DNA of 64,000 nucleotides, taken from contig URIT01000001.1 in NCBI GenBank assembly GCA_900547945.1, positions 1-64,000 of the forward strand, read 5' to 3'. The translations under genes and the position numbers were made by a program. Origin of the DNA: an uncultured bacterium (lineage in GTDB: Bacteria; Verrucomicrobiota; Kiritimatiellia; RFP12; UBA1067). The notes beneath the pieces are model-generated. The model had not been told where the DNA came from. It made no database searches and saw only the letters and a list, made by a program, of their open reading frames with translations. The number at the start of each line of letters is the position of its first letter. Position 1 is the first letter of the stretch. Below are positions 7,437 to 17,544 of the stretch, in pieces.

Positions 7437-9929
7437 ATGAAATGTTCATTTGACTCTGTGATCGCATGCGCGGTACTTATGGCCGGCGGGCTCGTGCCGC
7501 AGCTGTGGGGCGAAGGCTTCGCCTTGTCCGGGACGGGTGCGTGGCGGCGGGACGACCGGGTTTCGATGGCGACGGCGCAGCCGTTCGGAACAGGCTTTTC
7601 GCGCGATGGCGAGACGGCCGTCTGCACGAACGCCGATGCGAAGGGCGCGAGCGGTCTGGGCTGGTCGCTGGCCCTGAACCAGGCGGTCGCCGCGCCCGTG
7701 CGGCTGTCGGCCGAGGGTTGGGCCGAGAAGCCGCCGCGCGGCGGGCGCTTCGAGCTGTTCGCCGACGTCGACTACATGGACGGCACGACGGCGTGGGCCC
7801 TGCGGGCGCCGTTCTGCGCCGACGCATCCGCCGGCTGGACGCGGCAGACGCTGACGCTGGACGGCAAGGCGATCAGGCGGCTGTCGGCCTACGCGCTCTT
7901 TCGCGGGGCGGCCGGCGTCGTGCGGTTCCGCCGTCCAGCGTTTGAGGAAATCCATCCCGAAGGCGGCGCGCGCCTCGACGGCGTCTTCGTTCTGCCGGAC
8001 GCGCGGCTGAGCCAGGAGTGCCTTCTCCTGCGCGACGTTGGCCGGAACACGGGCTTTGCGCCGTTCCGCGCGGGCGTCTGCAACGGCGTGAAGGCCGTGC
8101 AGACGCAGACGCGGGACGGCGCCGGCGCGGTGCGCCATCGCGTTCGTCTGGAAGGCGCGCCGGCGAGCGAAGACCGCGCGCTGACGCTCGTCTACGCCCT
8201 GCCGCTCGAACCGGGCGAACTGACCTGGTTTGCCGATCCGCGCCATTCGCGCGTCGTGACGGCGCGCGACGGCGAACAGCGCGTGACGAGCCCCGTGCCG
8301 TACGGGCAGCAGGCGCTCTCGCTCTGGCCGTTCGCCGCCTGTGCCGTCGCGGACCGGGGACAGGCCCTCGCCGTCGATCTCGCGGCTCCGGCCGTCTACC
8401 GCGTGACGCTCAATCCCGAGCTGCGTCTCCTCTACATCTCCTTTGACGTGGCGCTTGCGCCGGAGAAGAACACGGCGGAAGTCGGCTTCGTCACGTTCCC
8501 GTTCGCGGCGCGCGACGGCTTTCGCGGCGCGCTGGAGGCGTGGGGCCGGCTGGAGCCGTCGGCGGTCGAGAACCGCATGGAGAAGATCGGCCTGTGGGAT
8601 GCCTTCACGCCCATCAAGAACATTCCGCGCTACGAGGACTTCCACTTCGCCTATGTCGAGGGTGACACGGCGAACGCCGCCTGGTATGACGAACACGGGA
8701 TGTACTGCTTCAAGTACACCGAGCCGTCCTCGTGGTGGATGCACCTGAAGGGGAAGGGCGGGAACCTGCCGACCTATGCGGAATGCGTGGCGGAAGTCGC
8801 ACGCCTGGCCGCCGAAGCACCATCGGTGGACGCGGCCGCGTGGTCGAAGCACGCGGCGGCCCTGGCGTGGCAGACGAGCGCGGCGATGGATGCGTTCGGG
8901 CGGCGCGTCGGGCACATCCAGTCGACGGCCTGGACGCCGTCCGGCATCATGTGGAGCTTCAACTCCGCGCCGGGCATCAAGGGCGAGGTGACCGACTACA
9001 AGATCAAGGTCTCCGAGGCGCGCTTCAAGGAGATGTACGGCGGTGCGCCGTATCCGAAGGGCGTGGACGGCGAGTACATCGACTCGTCCGAAATGGGCTT
9101 CTCGATCGGGGCGGACTACGACCGCGCGCATTTCGCCGCGATGGAGACGCCGCTCTGCTGGAGCGGTCCCTCGAACCGCGTCTGCATTTCCGGCGGGCTC
9201 GTCAGCTACGAGTACGTGCGGTCGATTCGCCGGCGGCTCGACGCCTACGGGCGGCGCATGATGGCGAACTCGACGCCGAAGAAGACGTCGCTGATCGTCC
9301 CCTGGGCGGACGTGCCGGGGACGGAGGTGGACTGGAACCGGGGCGGGAAGTGGAATCCCTCTCCGCACGACGAGATGATCTACTGGCGTGCCATCGCCGG
9401 ACGCAAGCCGTACTGCCTCCTCCAGAACACGAACTACAAGATCTTCACGCGCGAGCTGGTCGTGCGCTACATGGAGCGTGCGCTCGCCTACGGCATGCTG
9501 CCGAGCTACTTCAGCAACGACGGCTACACGGACCGCTATTTCGGGAACCCCGCCTACTACGAGCGCGACCGCGACCTCTTCCGCACGTACGTGCCACTGG
9601 CGATCGAGCTGGCGACGGCGGGCTGGCAACCCGTGCGCACGCTCGTCTCCTGCGCGGACGAGTCGGTTTTCGTCGAGCAGTTCGGCGACCGCTACGCGAC
9701 GGTGTTCAACTCGTCCGTCGGGCAGGCGAAGCGCGTGACGCTCCGCTCCGGTCGCGCGTCGGCGGCAGAGCGCGTGACGGGCGCGACCTGCGCGTTTGCG
9801 GACGGCGTTGCCGTGCTGGAGATTCCACCGGAGAGCGTCCGTCTCCTGGACTTCGGCGCGGTGTCACCGAAAGTGCCTAGTGGAGGAACACAGGGACCTT
9901 CGACGTGTCCTGCACGGCGGCGGCCTTGA
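7437..9929 (+). CDS. Large secreted glycoside-hydrolase-like protein of unassigned family
   Basis: An 830-residue protein with a signal peptide (about 1-26) and 12 bases after the previous stop, so very likely in the same transcript. The first half looks like beta-sandwich domains. From about residue 390 the sequence resembles a TIM-barrel hydrolase, with aromatic and acidic motifs such as WYDEHGMYCFKYTEPSSWW, GVDGEYIDSSEMGF and MLPSYFSNDGYTDRYF. The end resembles the small C-terminal beta domain seen in clan GH-D and GH13 enzymes. I cannot place it in a numbered family. The last 20 or so residues (after GAVSPKVPSGG) read into low-complexity DNA next to the hairpin array, so the true end may be altered. 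Confidence 0.65.
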   Translation: MKCSFDSVIACAVLMAGGLVPQLWGEGFALSGTGAWRRDDRVSMATAQPFGTGFSRDGETAVCTNADAKGASGLGWSLALNQAVAAPVRLSAEGWAEKPPRGGRFELFADVDYMDGTTAWALRAPFCADASAGWTRQTLTLDGKAIRRLSAYALFRGAAGVVRFRRPAFEEIHPEGGARLDGVFVLPDARLSQECLLLRDVGRNTGFAPFRAGVCNGVKAVQTQTRDGAGAVRHRVRLEGAPASEDRALTLVYALPLEPGELTWFADPRHSRVVTARDGEQRVTSPVPYGQQALSLWPFAACAVADRGQALAVDLAAPAVYRVTLNPELRLLYISFDVALAPEKNTAEVGFVTFPFAARDGFRGALEAWGRLEPSAVENRMEKIGLWDAFTPIKNIPRYEDFHFAYVEGDTANAAWYDEHGMYCFKYTEPSSWWMHLKGKGGNLPTYAECVAEVARLAAEAPSVDAAAWSKHAAALAWQTSAAMDAFGRRVGHIQSTAWTPSGIMWSFNSAPGIKGEVTDYKIKVSEARFKEMYGGAPYPKGVDGEYIDSSEMGFSIGADYDRAHFAAMETPLCWSGPSNRVCISGGLVSYEYVRSIRRRLDAYGRRMMANSTPKKTSLIVPWADVPGTEVDWNRGGKWNPSPHDEMIYWRAIAGRKPYCLLQNTNYKIFTRELVVRYMERALAYGMLPSYFSNDGYTDRYFGNPAYYERDRDLFRTYVPLAIELATAGWQPVRTLVSCADESVFVEQFGDRYATVFNSSVGQAKRVTLRSGRASAAERVTGATCAFADGVAVLEIPPESVRLLDFGAVSPKVPSGGTQGPSTCPARRRP

Positions 9930-9940
9930 GGAAGGCATCC

Positions 9941-10080
9941 GGTCGCGACGAGCGCGACCCTCCCGCTTGAGGAAGCCATCCGGTCGCGACAAGCGCGACC
10001 CTCCCGCTCCCGGTCGCGACAAGCGCGACCCTCCCGCTGCCGGTCGCGACAAGCGCGACCCTCCCGCTGCCGGTCGCGAC
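9941..10080 (+). repeat. Array of palindromic (REP-like) hairpin repeats
   Basis: Four full copies and one partial copy of GGTCGCGACAAGCGCGACC (loop slightly varied in the first) lie at 9941-9959, 9982-10000, 10012-10030, 10042-10060 and 10072-10080. Each full copy is followed by a CTCCCGCT tail. Spacing is 41 then 30, 30 and 30 bases. Each can form a hairpin with GGTCGCG/CGCGACC arms. The array fills most of the gap between two convergent genes and may end transcription from both sides. Confidence 0.9.
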
Positions 10081-10135
10081 AGGCACCGCAAGCACTTGGC
10101 GGACATGCCCGCTGCACGACGCAGAGGGTGATGGC

Positions 10136-11080
10136 TCAACGCCGATCGACGGACTTGCCGACCGCGACGCTGGAGGCGCAGTCGGCGGGGAGGGGCGGCA
10201 GATCGATCCGGCCGGCGTCGACGATCCGCGCGGCGGCGTAGACGTCGTCCCAGGTCTGGTAGCGCCCGGCGCGGTCCTTGACCAGCATGCCGGCGAGGAG
10301 GCGTGCGAACTGTTCGGAGACGGCGGGGGTGAACGTGCGCGGATCGGGGGCCCGGGCGGCAGGATCGACGTGGCGGCGCAGGATGTCGTCGTTGGAACGG
10401 AGCGGGAAGAGGATGTGCCCCGTGACAAGGTGGTAGAGCGTGGCGCCGAGGCAGTAGATGTCGGCGCGGCAATCGAGGGGAACGTCGCCGTAGATCTGTT
10501 CGGGACTGATGTAGGCGGGGGTGCCGACGACCTCGTCCTGCCGTTCGGGACGGCGGAGCGCGGCGGTGGACTGGCAGAGGCCGAGGTCCATCACCTTGAT
10601 GACGCCGTCCTGGTTGACCATGAGGTTGTCCGGCTTGAGGTCGCAGTGGACGATGCGCGCGGTGTCCCAGGCGTACTTCATGGCCGCCGCCACGGACTCG
10701 CAGACGATGAGCGCGTCGGTGGGCGCGAGACGCCCCTTGCGCGCGAGGAGGGAACCGAAGGTGTAGCCGTCGATGTACTCCATGACGAAGTAGTAGCGTC
10801 CGTCCGCGCAGTCCGCGCCGTAGCCCTGCACGATACCGGGGTGGTGGAGGCTTGTCATGGTGCGCACTTCCAGCATGAACTGGCGCACCTCCTCGCCCGT
10901 GGCGGCGAAGTCGGGGTCCAGCACCTTCACGGCGACGAACTGGTTGAGCTCTTCGTGCCAGGCCTTCCAGACGACGGCCATGCCGCCCCGTCCGATGAGG
11001 GCGTCGAAGCGGATACCGGGGATGCGCGGGGGCGTCTCGCGCAGCCGGACGCGCGCGCGGGCGGTGTCCGTCGCGGCCAT
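10136..11080 (-). CDS. Hanks-type serine/threonine protein kinase
   Basis: A 314-residue soluble kinase with one domain. Visible elements are the glycine loop GRGGMAVV (30-37), VAVKVL with Lys52, the catalytic loop HCDLKPDN with Asp147, metal Asp165 in DLG (DFG variant), and GTPAYISPEQ in the activation segment. HRD is changed to HCD, so the Arg that normally contacts an activation-loop phosphate is missing; this suggests activity independent of loop phosphorylation. There is no transmembrane segment or sensor domain. It is the last gene of a four-gene operon, one base after the Cys-rich protein, and may act on partners of that system. Confidence 0.92.
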   Translation of the reverse strand: MAATDTARARVRLRETPPRIPGIRFDALIGRGGMAVVWKAWHEELNQFVAVKVLDPDFAATGEEVRQFMLEVRTMTSLHHPGIVQGYGADCADGRYYFVMEYIDGYTFGSLLARKGRLAPTDALIVCESVAAAMKYAWDTARIVHCDLKPDNLMVNQDGVIKVMDLGLCQSTAALRRPERQDEVVGTPAYISPEQIYGDVPLDCRADIYCLGATLYHLVTGHILFPLRSNDDILRRHVDPAARAPDPRTFTPAVSEQFARLLAGMLVKDRAGRYQTWDDVYAAARIVDAGRIDLPPLPADCASSVAVGKSVDRR

Positions 11081-11081
11081 C

Positions 11082-11671
11082 TCAACGCTTCTCCTTTTGG
11101 GGAAGGGAACCCGTGCTCCGGCAGTGGCGGCAGGGGACGGCGCCCCTGCCGAGGCAGTCCGGGCAGACGACCTTGCCGAGCCCCTGGCAGGTGCCGCAGG
11201 GGGTGACGAGGATCTTCACATGCCGCGACGTGGCACCGGCGGTGCGCCGTTCCGAACGGATCCAGCCGGGCTTTCCGCCACGTGCGCCGCTCTTGCAGTC
11301 GCGGCACGCCTGGAGGCCCGTGCCCAGGCACTTCCGGCACGGCGTGACGCCGGACCAGCGGCAGTCGGGACATGCCTCGTAGCCCTCGGCCTCTTCGGGC
11401 GCGGGCGGCTTCACGCGCGTCTTGTACTTCACCTGCCGTCCCGTGCCGTCACAGATTGGGCAGCGGGCGATCTTGACGTCCCAGCGGTGGGTCGTGAAGG
11501 GCTTGCCGGGCGTGACGCCGATTTCGCCGTCGTACTGCCCGAGGTTCGGGGGCGTGACGGAGAGGCTGCGCTTCCCGTGGCAGACGGGGCAGCGGCGGGC
11601 GGTTTCGACCGGTTCGGCGCAGAGGGTGCATCCGATAAGGACAGACAGGGTGGCCAGCAGCGTCTTCGTCT

Positions 11672-11675
<4 letters not shown>
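11082..11675 (-). CDS. Exported Cys-rich protein with DnaJ-type zinc-finger repeats
   Basis: A 197-residue protein with an N-terminal leader (MKTKTLLATLSVLIGC); LIGC fits a lipobox, so it may be a lipoprotein. The rest holds many CxxC pairs of the DnaJ zinc-finger type (CPVCHGK, CPICDGTG, CPDCRWSG, CRKCLGTG, CGTCQGLG, CPDCLGRG, CRHCRSTG). No J-domain is present. An exported zinc-finger scaffold of this kind is unusual. Its start overlaps the response-regulator stop (ATGA), so it belongs with the two-component system. Its role is unknown; binding partner proteins or metal outside the cytoplasm is a guess. Confidence 0.75.
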
Positions 11676-13035
<1,360 letters not shown>

Positions 13036-13039
<4 letters not shown>

Positions 13040-14187
13040 GTGAGCCTCCTCACCCGCTTTTCGAGACGTGGGATGCGCACGGTGAACTTGGTGCCGGCGC
13101 CTTCCTTGGATTCGACGTCGATTTCGCCGCCGTGCGCGCGCACGATGCGGCGGGAGAGCATGAGGCCGAGCCCGGTGCCGGCGCGCTTCGTCGTGCGGTA
13201 GGGTTCGAAGAGGGCGGCGACGGCGGCGGGGGGCATGCCGCTGCCGGAGTCGCGGAAGGAGACGGTGACGGCATCGTCGTCCGAGTCGAGCGCGATGGCG
13301 AGTTCGCCGCCGTCCTTCATTGCCTCCAGGGCGTTCTTGACGAGATTGAAGAAGACCTGCTCCATCTGCGCGCGGTCGAAGAAGGCGGGGGGAAGGGCGG
13401 GGGGAAGGTCGAGGAGCACGCGGATGCGGCGGTCCTCGATCTGCGTCTTCATTGCCGCGAGGGTGTCCTTGAGGGGGTCCGCGAGCGACCCGGGCGTGAG
13501 GGTGGGGTGGATGGGACGCATCGCGTTGAGGAAGCTGCGGTTGATGTCGGCGATGCGCCTGATTTCGTTCTGGGCGGTCTTGACGTCCGCGAGGAGGCGC
13601 GCGCGGCGCGCGGGGTCTGGTTCGCGCCGGAACTCGCGGGCCATGAGCTGGAGGTTGAGGGAGAGGGCGTTGAGGGGGTTTCCGATTTCGTGGGCGAGTC
13701 CGGCGGCGAGGTCCTTGACGGCGTCCGTGCGCTCGTTCTCGCGCGCATCGGCCTCGCGGGCGTGGGCGCCCGTGACGTCGCGGAGGATGACGACGACGGC
13801 GTCCTCGTTCGGGAGGGCGCCGAGTTCGAGGATGCGGTGTTCGGGGTAGGCGAGCTCGATTTCGCAGGAGGCCTTGCGCGTCCAGCCGTCGCCCTCGGCG
13901 GAGGGGTGCAGCAGACGGTCCCACTCCCAGGTGGGCAGCAGGTCGTGGATGGGCTTGCCGCGGCCGTTTGCGAGGGCGGTCGCCGTCAGGCGGTCGGCTG
14001 CGGCGTTTGAGTAGAGGAGCAGACCGTCGGCGTTGACGACGAGGATGCCCTCGGAGAGGGTGTTGAAGACCGATTCGAGGAAACCGATTTCGTCCGCCAG
14101 CGCCTTGAACTGGCGGCGACGATCCTCCGCATCGAGTTTTTCGATGCGGTCCACGACTTTACTGAAGAATTGATTGGTTCGTGCCAT
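13036..14187 (-). CDS. PAS-domain sensor histidine kinase
   Basis: A 383-residue kinase with no transmembrane segment, so it senses a cytoplasmic signal. An N-terminal helical part leads into a PAS domain (about 35-140: ILVVNADGLLLYSNAAADRL). The phospho-acceptor is His166 in GLAHEIGNPLNAL. The ATPase domain shows the N box (NLVKNALEAM, Asn285), G1 (DSGSGM) and G2 (GTGLGL). It is the first gene of the operon and partners the NtrC-type regulator. The PAS/NtrB-like build suggests a metabolic or stress signal, but none is identifiable. Confidence 0.94.
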
Positions 14188-14215
14188 TTCGTCTCACCTG
14201 TTGGAAAACGGCACA

Positions 14216-14221
14216 ATTGTA
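14216..14221 (-). promoter_or_regulatory. Promoter -10 box of the signalling operon
   Basis: On the minus strand TACAAT (14221 to 14216, within GATACAAT) lies 28 bases before the kinase start. An AGGTGAG ribosome site lies between them. The divergent promoter of the sugar operon is about 90 bases away. Confidence 0.45.
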
Positions 14222-14310
14222 TCATCTTGCCGTGTTCGAGGCAATGGGAAGGCCTGAGGTGATGTTTTTCCGGGGGCGGTCCTCCATTTCCCGCTCTGCG
14301 GATTTGTGGT

Positions 14311-14316
14311 ATACTC
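14311..14316 (+). promoter_or_regulatory. Promoter -10 box of the sugar-epimerase operon
   Basis: TATACT at 14311-14316 lies 35 bases before the ATG at 14352, with AAGAGG as ribosome site at about 14339-14344. Confidence 0.5.
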
Positions 14317-14351
14317 CACTCATCCTATCGCTCCCATCAAGAGGTTTCGGC

Positions 14352-15329
14352 ATGTTGAATAGAAGAGATTTCGTGTCGCTCGGCGCGCTTGCGCTCGCCG
14401 GATGTGGAACCATCGAGGCGCCGCGCGCGCGGAACGCGAAGCCGTTTGCGCCGCGCGCGAAAGCGACCGCGCTGGAGGAGCTGCGCACGCCGCCCCCGCC
14501 GAAGCCCGCGTTCCACGTGTTCTCGAAGATGTTCCAGCCGCCGGTCACGAAGGGCGTGGACGAACTCTGCGAATTGATGGCGAAGGCGGGGTTCGACGGC
14601 ATCCAGTGGACGGTGCGTCCGAAGGGGCACGTGCTGCCGGAGCGCGCGGCGGAGGATTTGCCGAGGGTCGTGGCGGCCGCGCGGAAGCAGGGGCTTCAGG
14701 CGACGACGATCTGCACGGCGATCACGGACGGCGACGACCCGGCGTCCGAACGGCTTCTCAAGGTCGCGGCGGACTGCGGCTTCACGCTCTTCCGCCCCGG
14801 CTACTACTTCTACGACGTGAAGAAGGAGACGTTCCAGCAGTCGATGGACCGCATCCGGCGCGGGTTCGCCTCGCTCGCCCGCGTCGCCGGGAAGACCGGC
14901 ATGAAGGCGACCTACCAGAACCACTCGTCCTGGGGCCCGAGCGTCTTCGGCGGGCTGCTCTGGGACATCCACGCCTGCATCCGCGACCTCGACCCGAAGC
15001 ACGTCGGCATCGAGTACGACCCGATGCACGCCTTCTTCGAGACGAACCTCTCGTGGACGCACGGCTTCGAGCTCGTCGCGCCCTGGATCGGCGCCGTGGA
15101 CCTCAAGGACTTCCGCTACCGGCTTTCCAAGAAGAACCCGAAGAACCACGCGAAGTTCATGTGCCCGGCGGGCGACGGCGTCGTGCCGTGGCAGGACGTG
15201 AGGCGCCTCCTCGACGCGCGCGGCGTGCGCGTGCCGTACATCGTCCACTTCGAGTACGATTTCGACAAGGCCGACCTCCTGAAGACGGTCAAGGGCGAGC
15301 TCGACTGGTTCAAGGGGGTGTTCGCATGA
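14352..15329 (+). CDS. Exported sugar phosphate isomerase/epimerase-like TIM barrel
   Basis: A 325-residue xylose-isomerase-like TIM barrel (AP endonuclease 2 fold) that probably isomerises or epimerises a sugar. The leader MLNRRDFVSLGALALAGC combines a Tat-type twin-Arg with a lipobox (Cys18), so it is likely a lipoprotein exported by Tat. Metal-binding residues of the fold are plausible in GIEYDPMHAF, the IGAVDLKDF His/Asp region and the C-terminal HFEYDF. It starts an operon with an enolase-superfamily gene, manA, a ROK kinase and a SIS isomerase, joined by overlaps. The substrate is unknown. The ATG at 14352 is preferred because an earlier open frame runs through the promoter. Confidence 0.8.
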   Translation: MLNRRDFVSLGALALAGCGTIEAPRARNAKPFAPRAKATALEELRTPPPPKPAFHVFSKMFQPPVTKGVDELCELMAKAGFDGIQWTVRPKGHVLPERAAEDLPRVVAAARKQGLQATTICTAITDGDDPASERLLKVAADCGFTLFRPGYYFYDVKKETFQQSMDRIRRGFASLARVAGKTGMKATYQNHSSWGPSVFGGLLWDIHACIRDLDPKHVGIEYDPMHAFFETNLSWTHGFELVAPWIGAVDLKDFRYRLSKKNPKNHAKFMCPAGDGVVPWQDVRRLLDARGVRVPYIVHFEYDFDKADLLKTVKGELDWFKGVFA

Positions 15330-16711
15330 AGATGGGTCGCCGGTCGTTTGTCTCCCTCGGCGCGCTTGCGCTCGCGGGCCGCGTGCCGCCGGCCGCCGCC
15401 GCGCGGCCGGCCCTGAAGCCGATCACGGTCGCCTCGGGCGCGTGCGGGTTCGAGCGCGAGCCGATGGTGCGGCCGTTCGGCTTCAAGGGCGGCTACCTCA
15501 CCGAGGAGTGGATCGTCTCGGCGTGCCTCCGCTCGACGGGCGGGCGGCACGGCATCGGCCTCGGCACGCAGAGCGTCCTCTGGAGCGACGCGCGCGTCTT
15601 CGCCTCGAACTCCGAGGCGGGCGGCAACGCGCTCATGTTCGCGCTCACGCAGCGCGCGCTCAACCTCGCGCGGGGCATGACGTTCACGACGCCCGTCGCG
15701 CTCACCGACGCGCTCTGGCCGCAGGTATGGGAGTACGGGAAGAAGGTGACGGCCAATCCGGACCTCCGCGCGACCTTCGCGCTCAACGCGCTCGTCGCCG
15801 TCGACAACGCGGCCTGGGTCCTCTTCGCGCGCGAGAACGGCTTCACGGACTTCGACCAGCTCATCCCCGACGCCTACCGCCCCGCGCTCGCCTGCCGCCA
15901 CGCGAAGTGCGCCTCCATCCCGCTCTTCTCCTACAAGGTGCCGCCGGCCGAGATCAAGGCGGCCGTCGACGCCGGTTCCTTCTTCATGAAGATCAAGATC
16001 GGCCAGCCCGGCACGCAGGAGGAGATGCTGGAGCGGGACAAGGCGCGCGTCGCCGAGATCCACGCCGTCCTCAAGGACTGCCGCACGCCCTACACGAAGA
16101 GCGGGAAGCTGCCCTACTACTTCGACGCGAACGGGCGCTACGAGAAGAAGGAGACGCTGCTGCGCTTCATCGACCACCTCAAGGCGATCGGCGCCTACGA
16201 GCAGGTCGCCCTCATCGAGGAGCCGTTCGACGAGCGCGCCGACATCGACGTCCACGACATCCCGCTGCGCCTCGCGGCCGACGAGAGCGCCCACACGGTG
16301 GAGGACGCCCTCGTGCGCATCGAGATGGGCTACCGCGCCATGGCCCTGAAGCCGATCGCGAAGACGATGTCGATGTCGATGAAGATCGCCCAGGCCGCGC
16401 ACGAGCGGGGCGTCCCCTGCTTCTGCGCCGACCTCACCGTGTGCCCGGCGCTCGTCGAGTGGAACAAGGCCGTCGCCGCGCGCCTCCCGGCGTTCCCCGG
16501 CATCGGCGACCTCGGGCTCGTGGAGACGAACGGCCACCAGAACTTCCGCAACTGGGAGCGGATGCGCCAGGACCTCGCCCACCCCGACGCGCACTGGACG
16601 CGCACGGAGCGGGGCGTCTTCGAATGCGACGCCGACTACTGGGCGAAGAGCGGCGGCATCCTGGCGCCCATGCCGCGCTACGAGGCGATGTACGGGAACT
16701 TCAACGGTTGA
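15326..16711 (+). CDS. Exported enolase-superfamily (mandelate racemase/MLE-like) protein
   Basis: A 461-residue protein. The leader MKMGRRSFVSLGALALAG is a Tat signal and nearly repeats the leader of the gene before it. The mandelate-racemase-type active site can be traced: KIK pair Lys222/Lys224, metal ligands Asp268 (FDANG), Glu298/299 (IEEPFD) and Asp319/Glu320 (ADES), and Lys342 (LKPIAKT). Members abstract a proton alpha to a carboxylate and often dehydrate sugar acids. Its start overlaps the epimerase stop (ATGA). Export of such an enzyme is unusual and suggests a periplasmic sugar-acid step. Confidence 0.82.
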   Translation: MKMGRRSFVSLGALALAGRVPPAAAARPALKPITVASGACGFEREPMVRPFGFKGGYLTEEWIVSACLRSTGGRHGIGLGTQSVLWSDARVFASNSEAGGNALMFALTQRALNLARGMTFTTPVALTDALWPQVWEYGKKVTANPDLRATFALNALVAVDNAAWVLFARENGFTDFDQLIPDAYRPALACRHAKCASIPLFSYKVPPAEIKAAVDAGSFFMKIKIGQPGTQEEMLERDKARVAEIHAVLKDCRTPYTKSGKLPYYFDANGRYEKKETLLRFIDHLKAIGAYEQVALIEEPFDERADIDVHDIPLRLAADESAHTVEDALVRIEMGYRAMALKPIAKTMSMSMKIAQAAHERGVPCFCADLTVCPALVEWNKAVAARLPAFPGIGDLGLVETNGHQNFRNWERMRQDLAHPDAHWTRTERGVFECDADYWAKSGGILAPMPRYEAMYGNFNG

Positions 16712-16719
16712 ATGGACAA

Positions 16720-17544
16720 ATGGCTTCCGAACTCTATCCGCTGACGTTCCGCGCGAACCTCCACACGGCGCTGTGGGGGACGGAATCGTGGGAGATCTCA
16801 GGCCACCGCTCGTCGCCGTCCGTCGTCGCCGAGGGGCCGCTCGCGGGCCGCGCGCTTGACGCGCTGGCCGCCGAATACGGCTCTCGGCTCACGGGCACGA
16901 AGGCGCCCGTCGCGGGCGTCTTTCCGCTTCTCTTCAAGGTCATCGACGCGCAGAGGCGCCTGAGCGTGCAGGTCCACCCCAACGAGGCGACGCGCGCGCT
17001 GACGGGCGGCGAGCCGAAGACGGAGATGTGGTACGTCCTCGGCGGGAAGGGGCCGATCTTCGCGGGGCTGAGGCCCGGGACGACCCCGGCGTGCATCGAG
17101 GAGGACGTCCACACGGGGCGCTTCGAGGACGCGCTCGTGCGCCACGACGCGCGCGAGGGGCTGACGCTCTTCATCCCCGGCGGGCTCGTCCACGCGATCG
17201 GCGAGGACGTGTGCGTCTACGAGGTGCAGCAGAGCTCCAACACGACGTACCGCCTCTACGACTGGGGGCGCGTGGGCGCGAACGGCAAGCCGCGCCCCCT
17301 GCACGTCGACGCCTCGCTGAAGTCCATCGACTTCAACCTGCCGCCGCCGGCGCCCCGCGCGGACGTCGCCTGCCCGTTCTTCCGCTTCCGCGCCGTCGAG
17401 GCGGCGGGGGCGGTCGAGGTCGCGGCGAACGCCGAAACCTTCACGGCGCTCTTCTTCGTCCGGGAACGGCGGAGTGTCCTCGTGCCCGCGAACTGCGCGG
17501 CGACAATCCCCTACAACGGAAAGGTGCTGGTGACGACATTATGA
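16720..17544 (+). CDS. manA: Class I mannose-6-phosphate isomerase
   Basis: A 274-residue short type I phosphomannose isomerase, interconverting mannose-6-P and fructose-6-P in the cytoplasm. Zinc and active-site motifs are present: VQVHPNEATR, KTEMWYVL and FIPGGLVHAIGEDVCVYEVQQSSNTTYRLYDW (quoted by its landmarks GGLVHA and EVQQSSNTTYR). It has no leader, unlike the two genes before it. The start is the ATG at 16720, 9 bases after the previous stop; an ATG at 16712 is out of frame. The stop overlaps the ROK gene start by ATGA. Confidence 0.92.
   Translation: MASELYPLTFRANLHTALWGTESWEISGHRSSPSVVAEGPLAGRALDALAAEYGSRLTGTKAPVAGVFPLLFKVIDAQRRLSVQVHPNEATRALTGGEPKTEMWYVLGGKGPIFAGLRPGTTPACIEEDVHTGRFEDALVRHDAREGLTLFIPGGLVHAIGEDVCVYEVQQSSNTTYRLYDWGRVGANGKPRPLHVDASLKSIDFNLPPPAPRADVACPFFRFRAVEAAGAVEVAANAETFTALFFVRERRSVLVPANCAATIPYNGKVLVTTL

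Noticed and set aside
7446..9629. Long minus-strand frame (727 codons)
   Set aside because: It is the antisense of the 7437-9929 gene, with no leader, motif or promoter of its own.
9941..10080. CRISPR array
   Set aside because: The 30-base period has no unique spacers; whole units repeat, and no cas genes are present.
10019..10090. tRNA or small structured RNA gene
   Set aside because: The folding potential comes from identical short hairpins, not a cloverleaf, and there is no promoter pointing at it.
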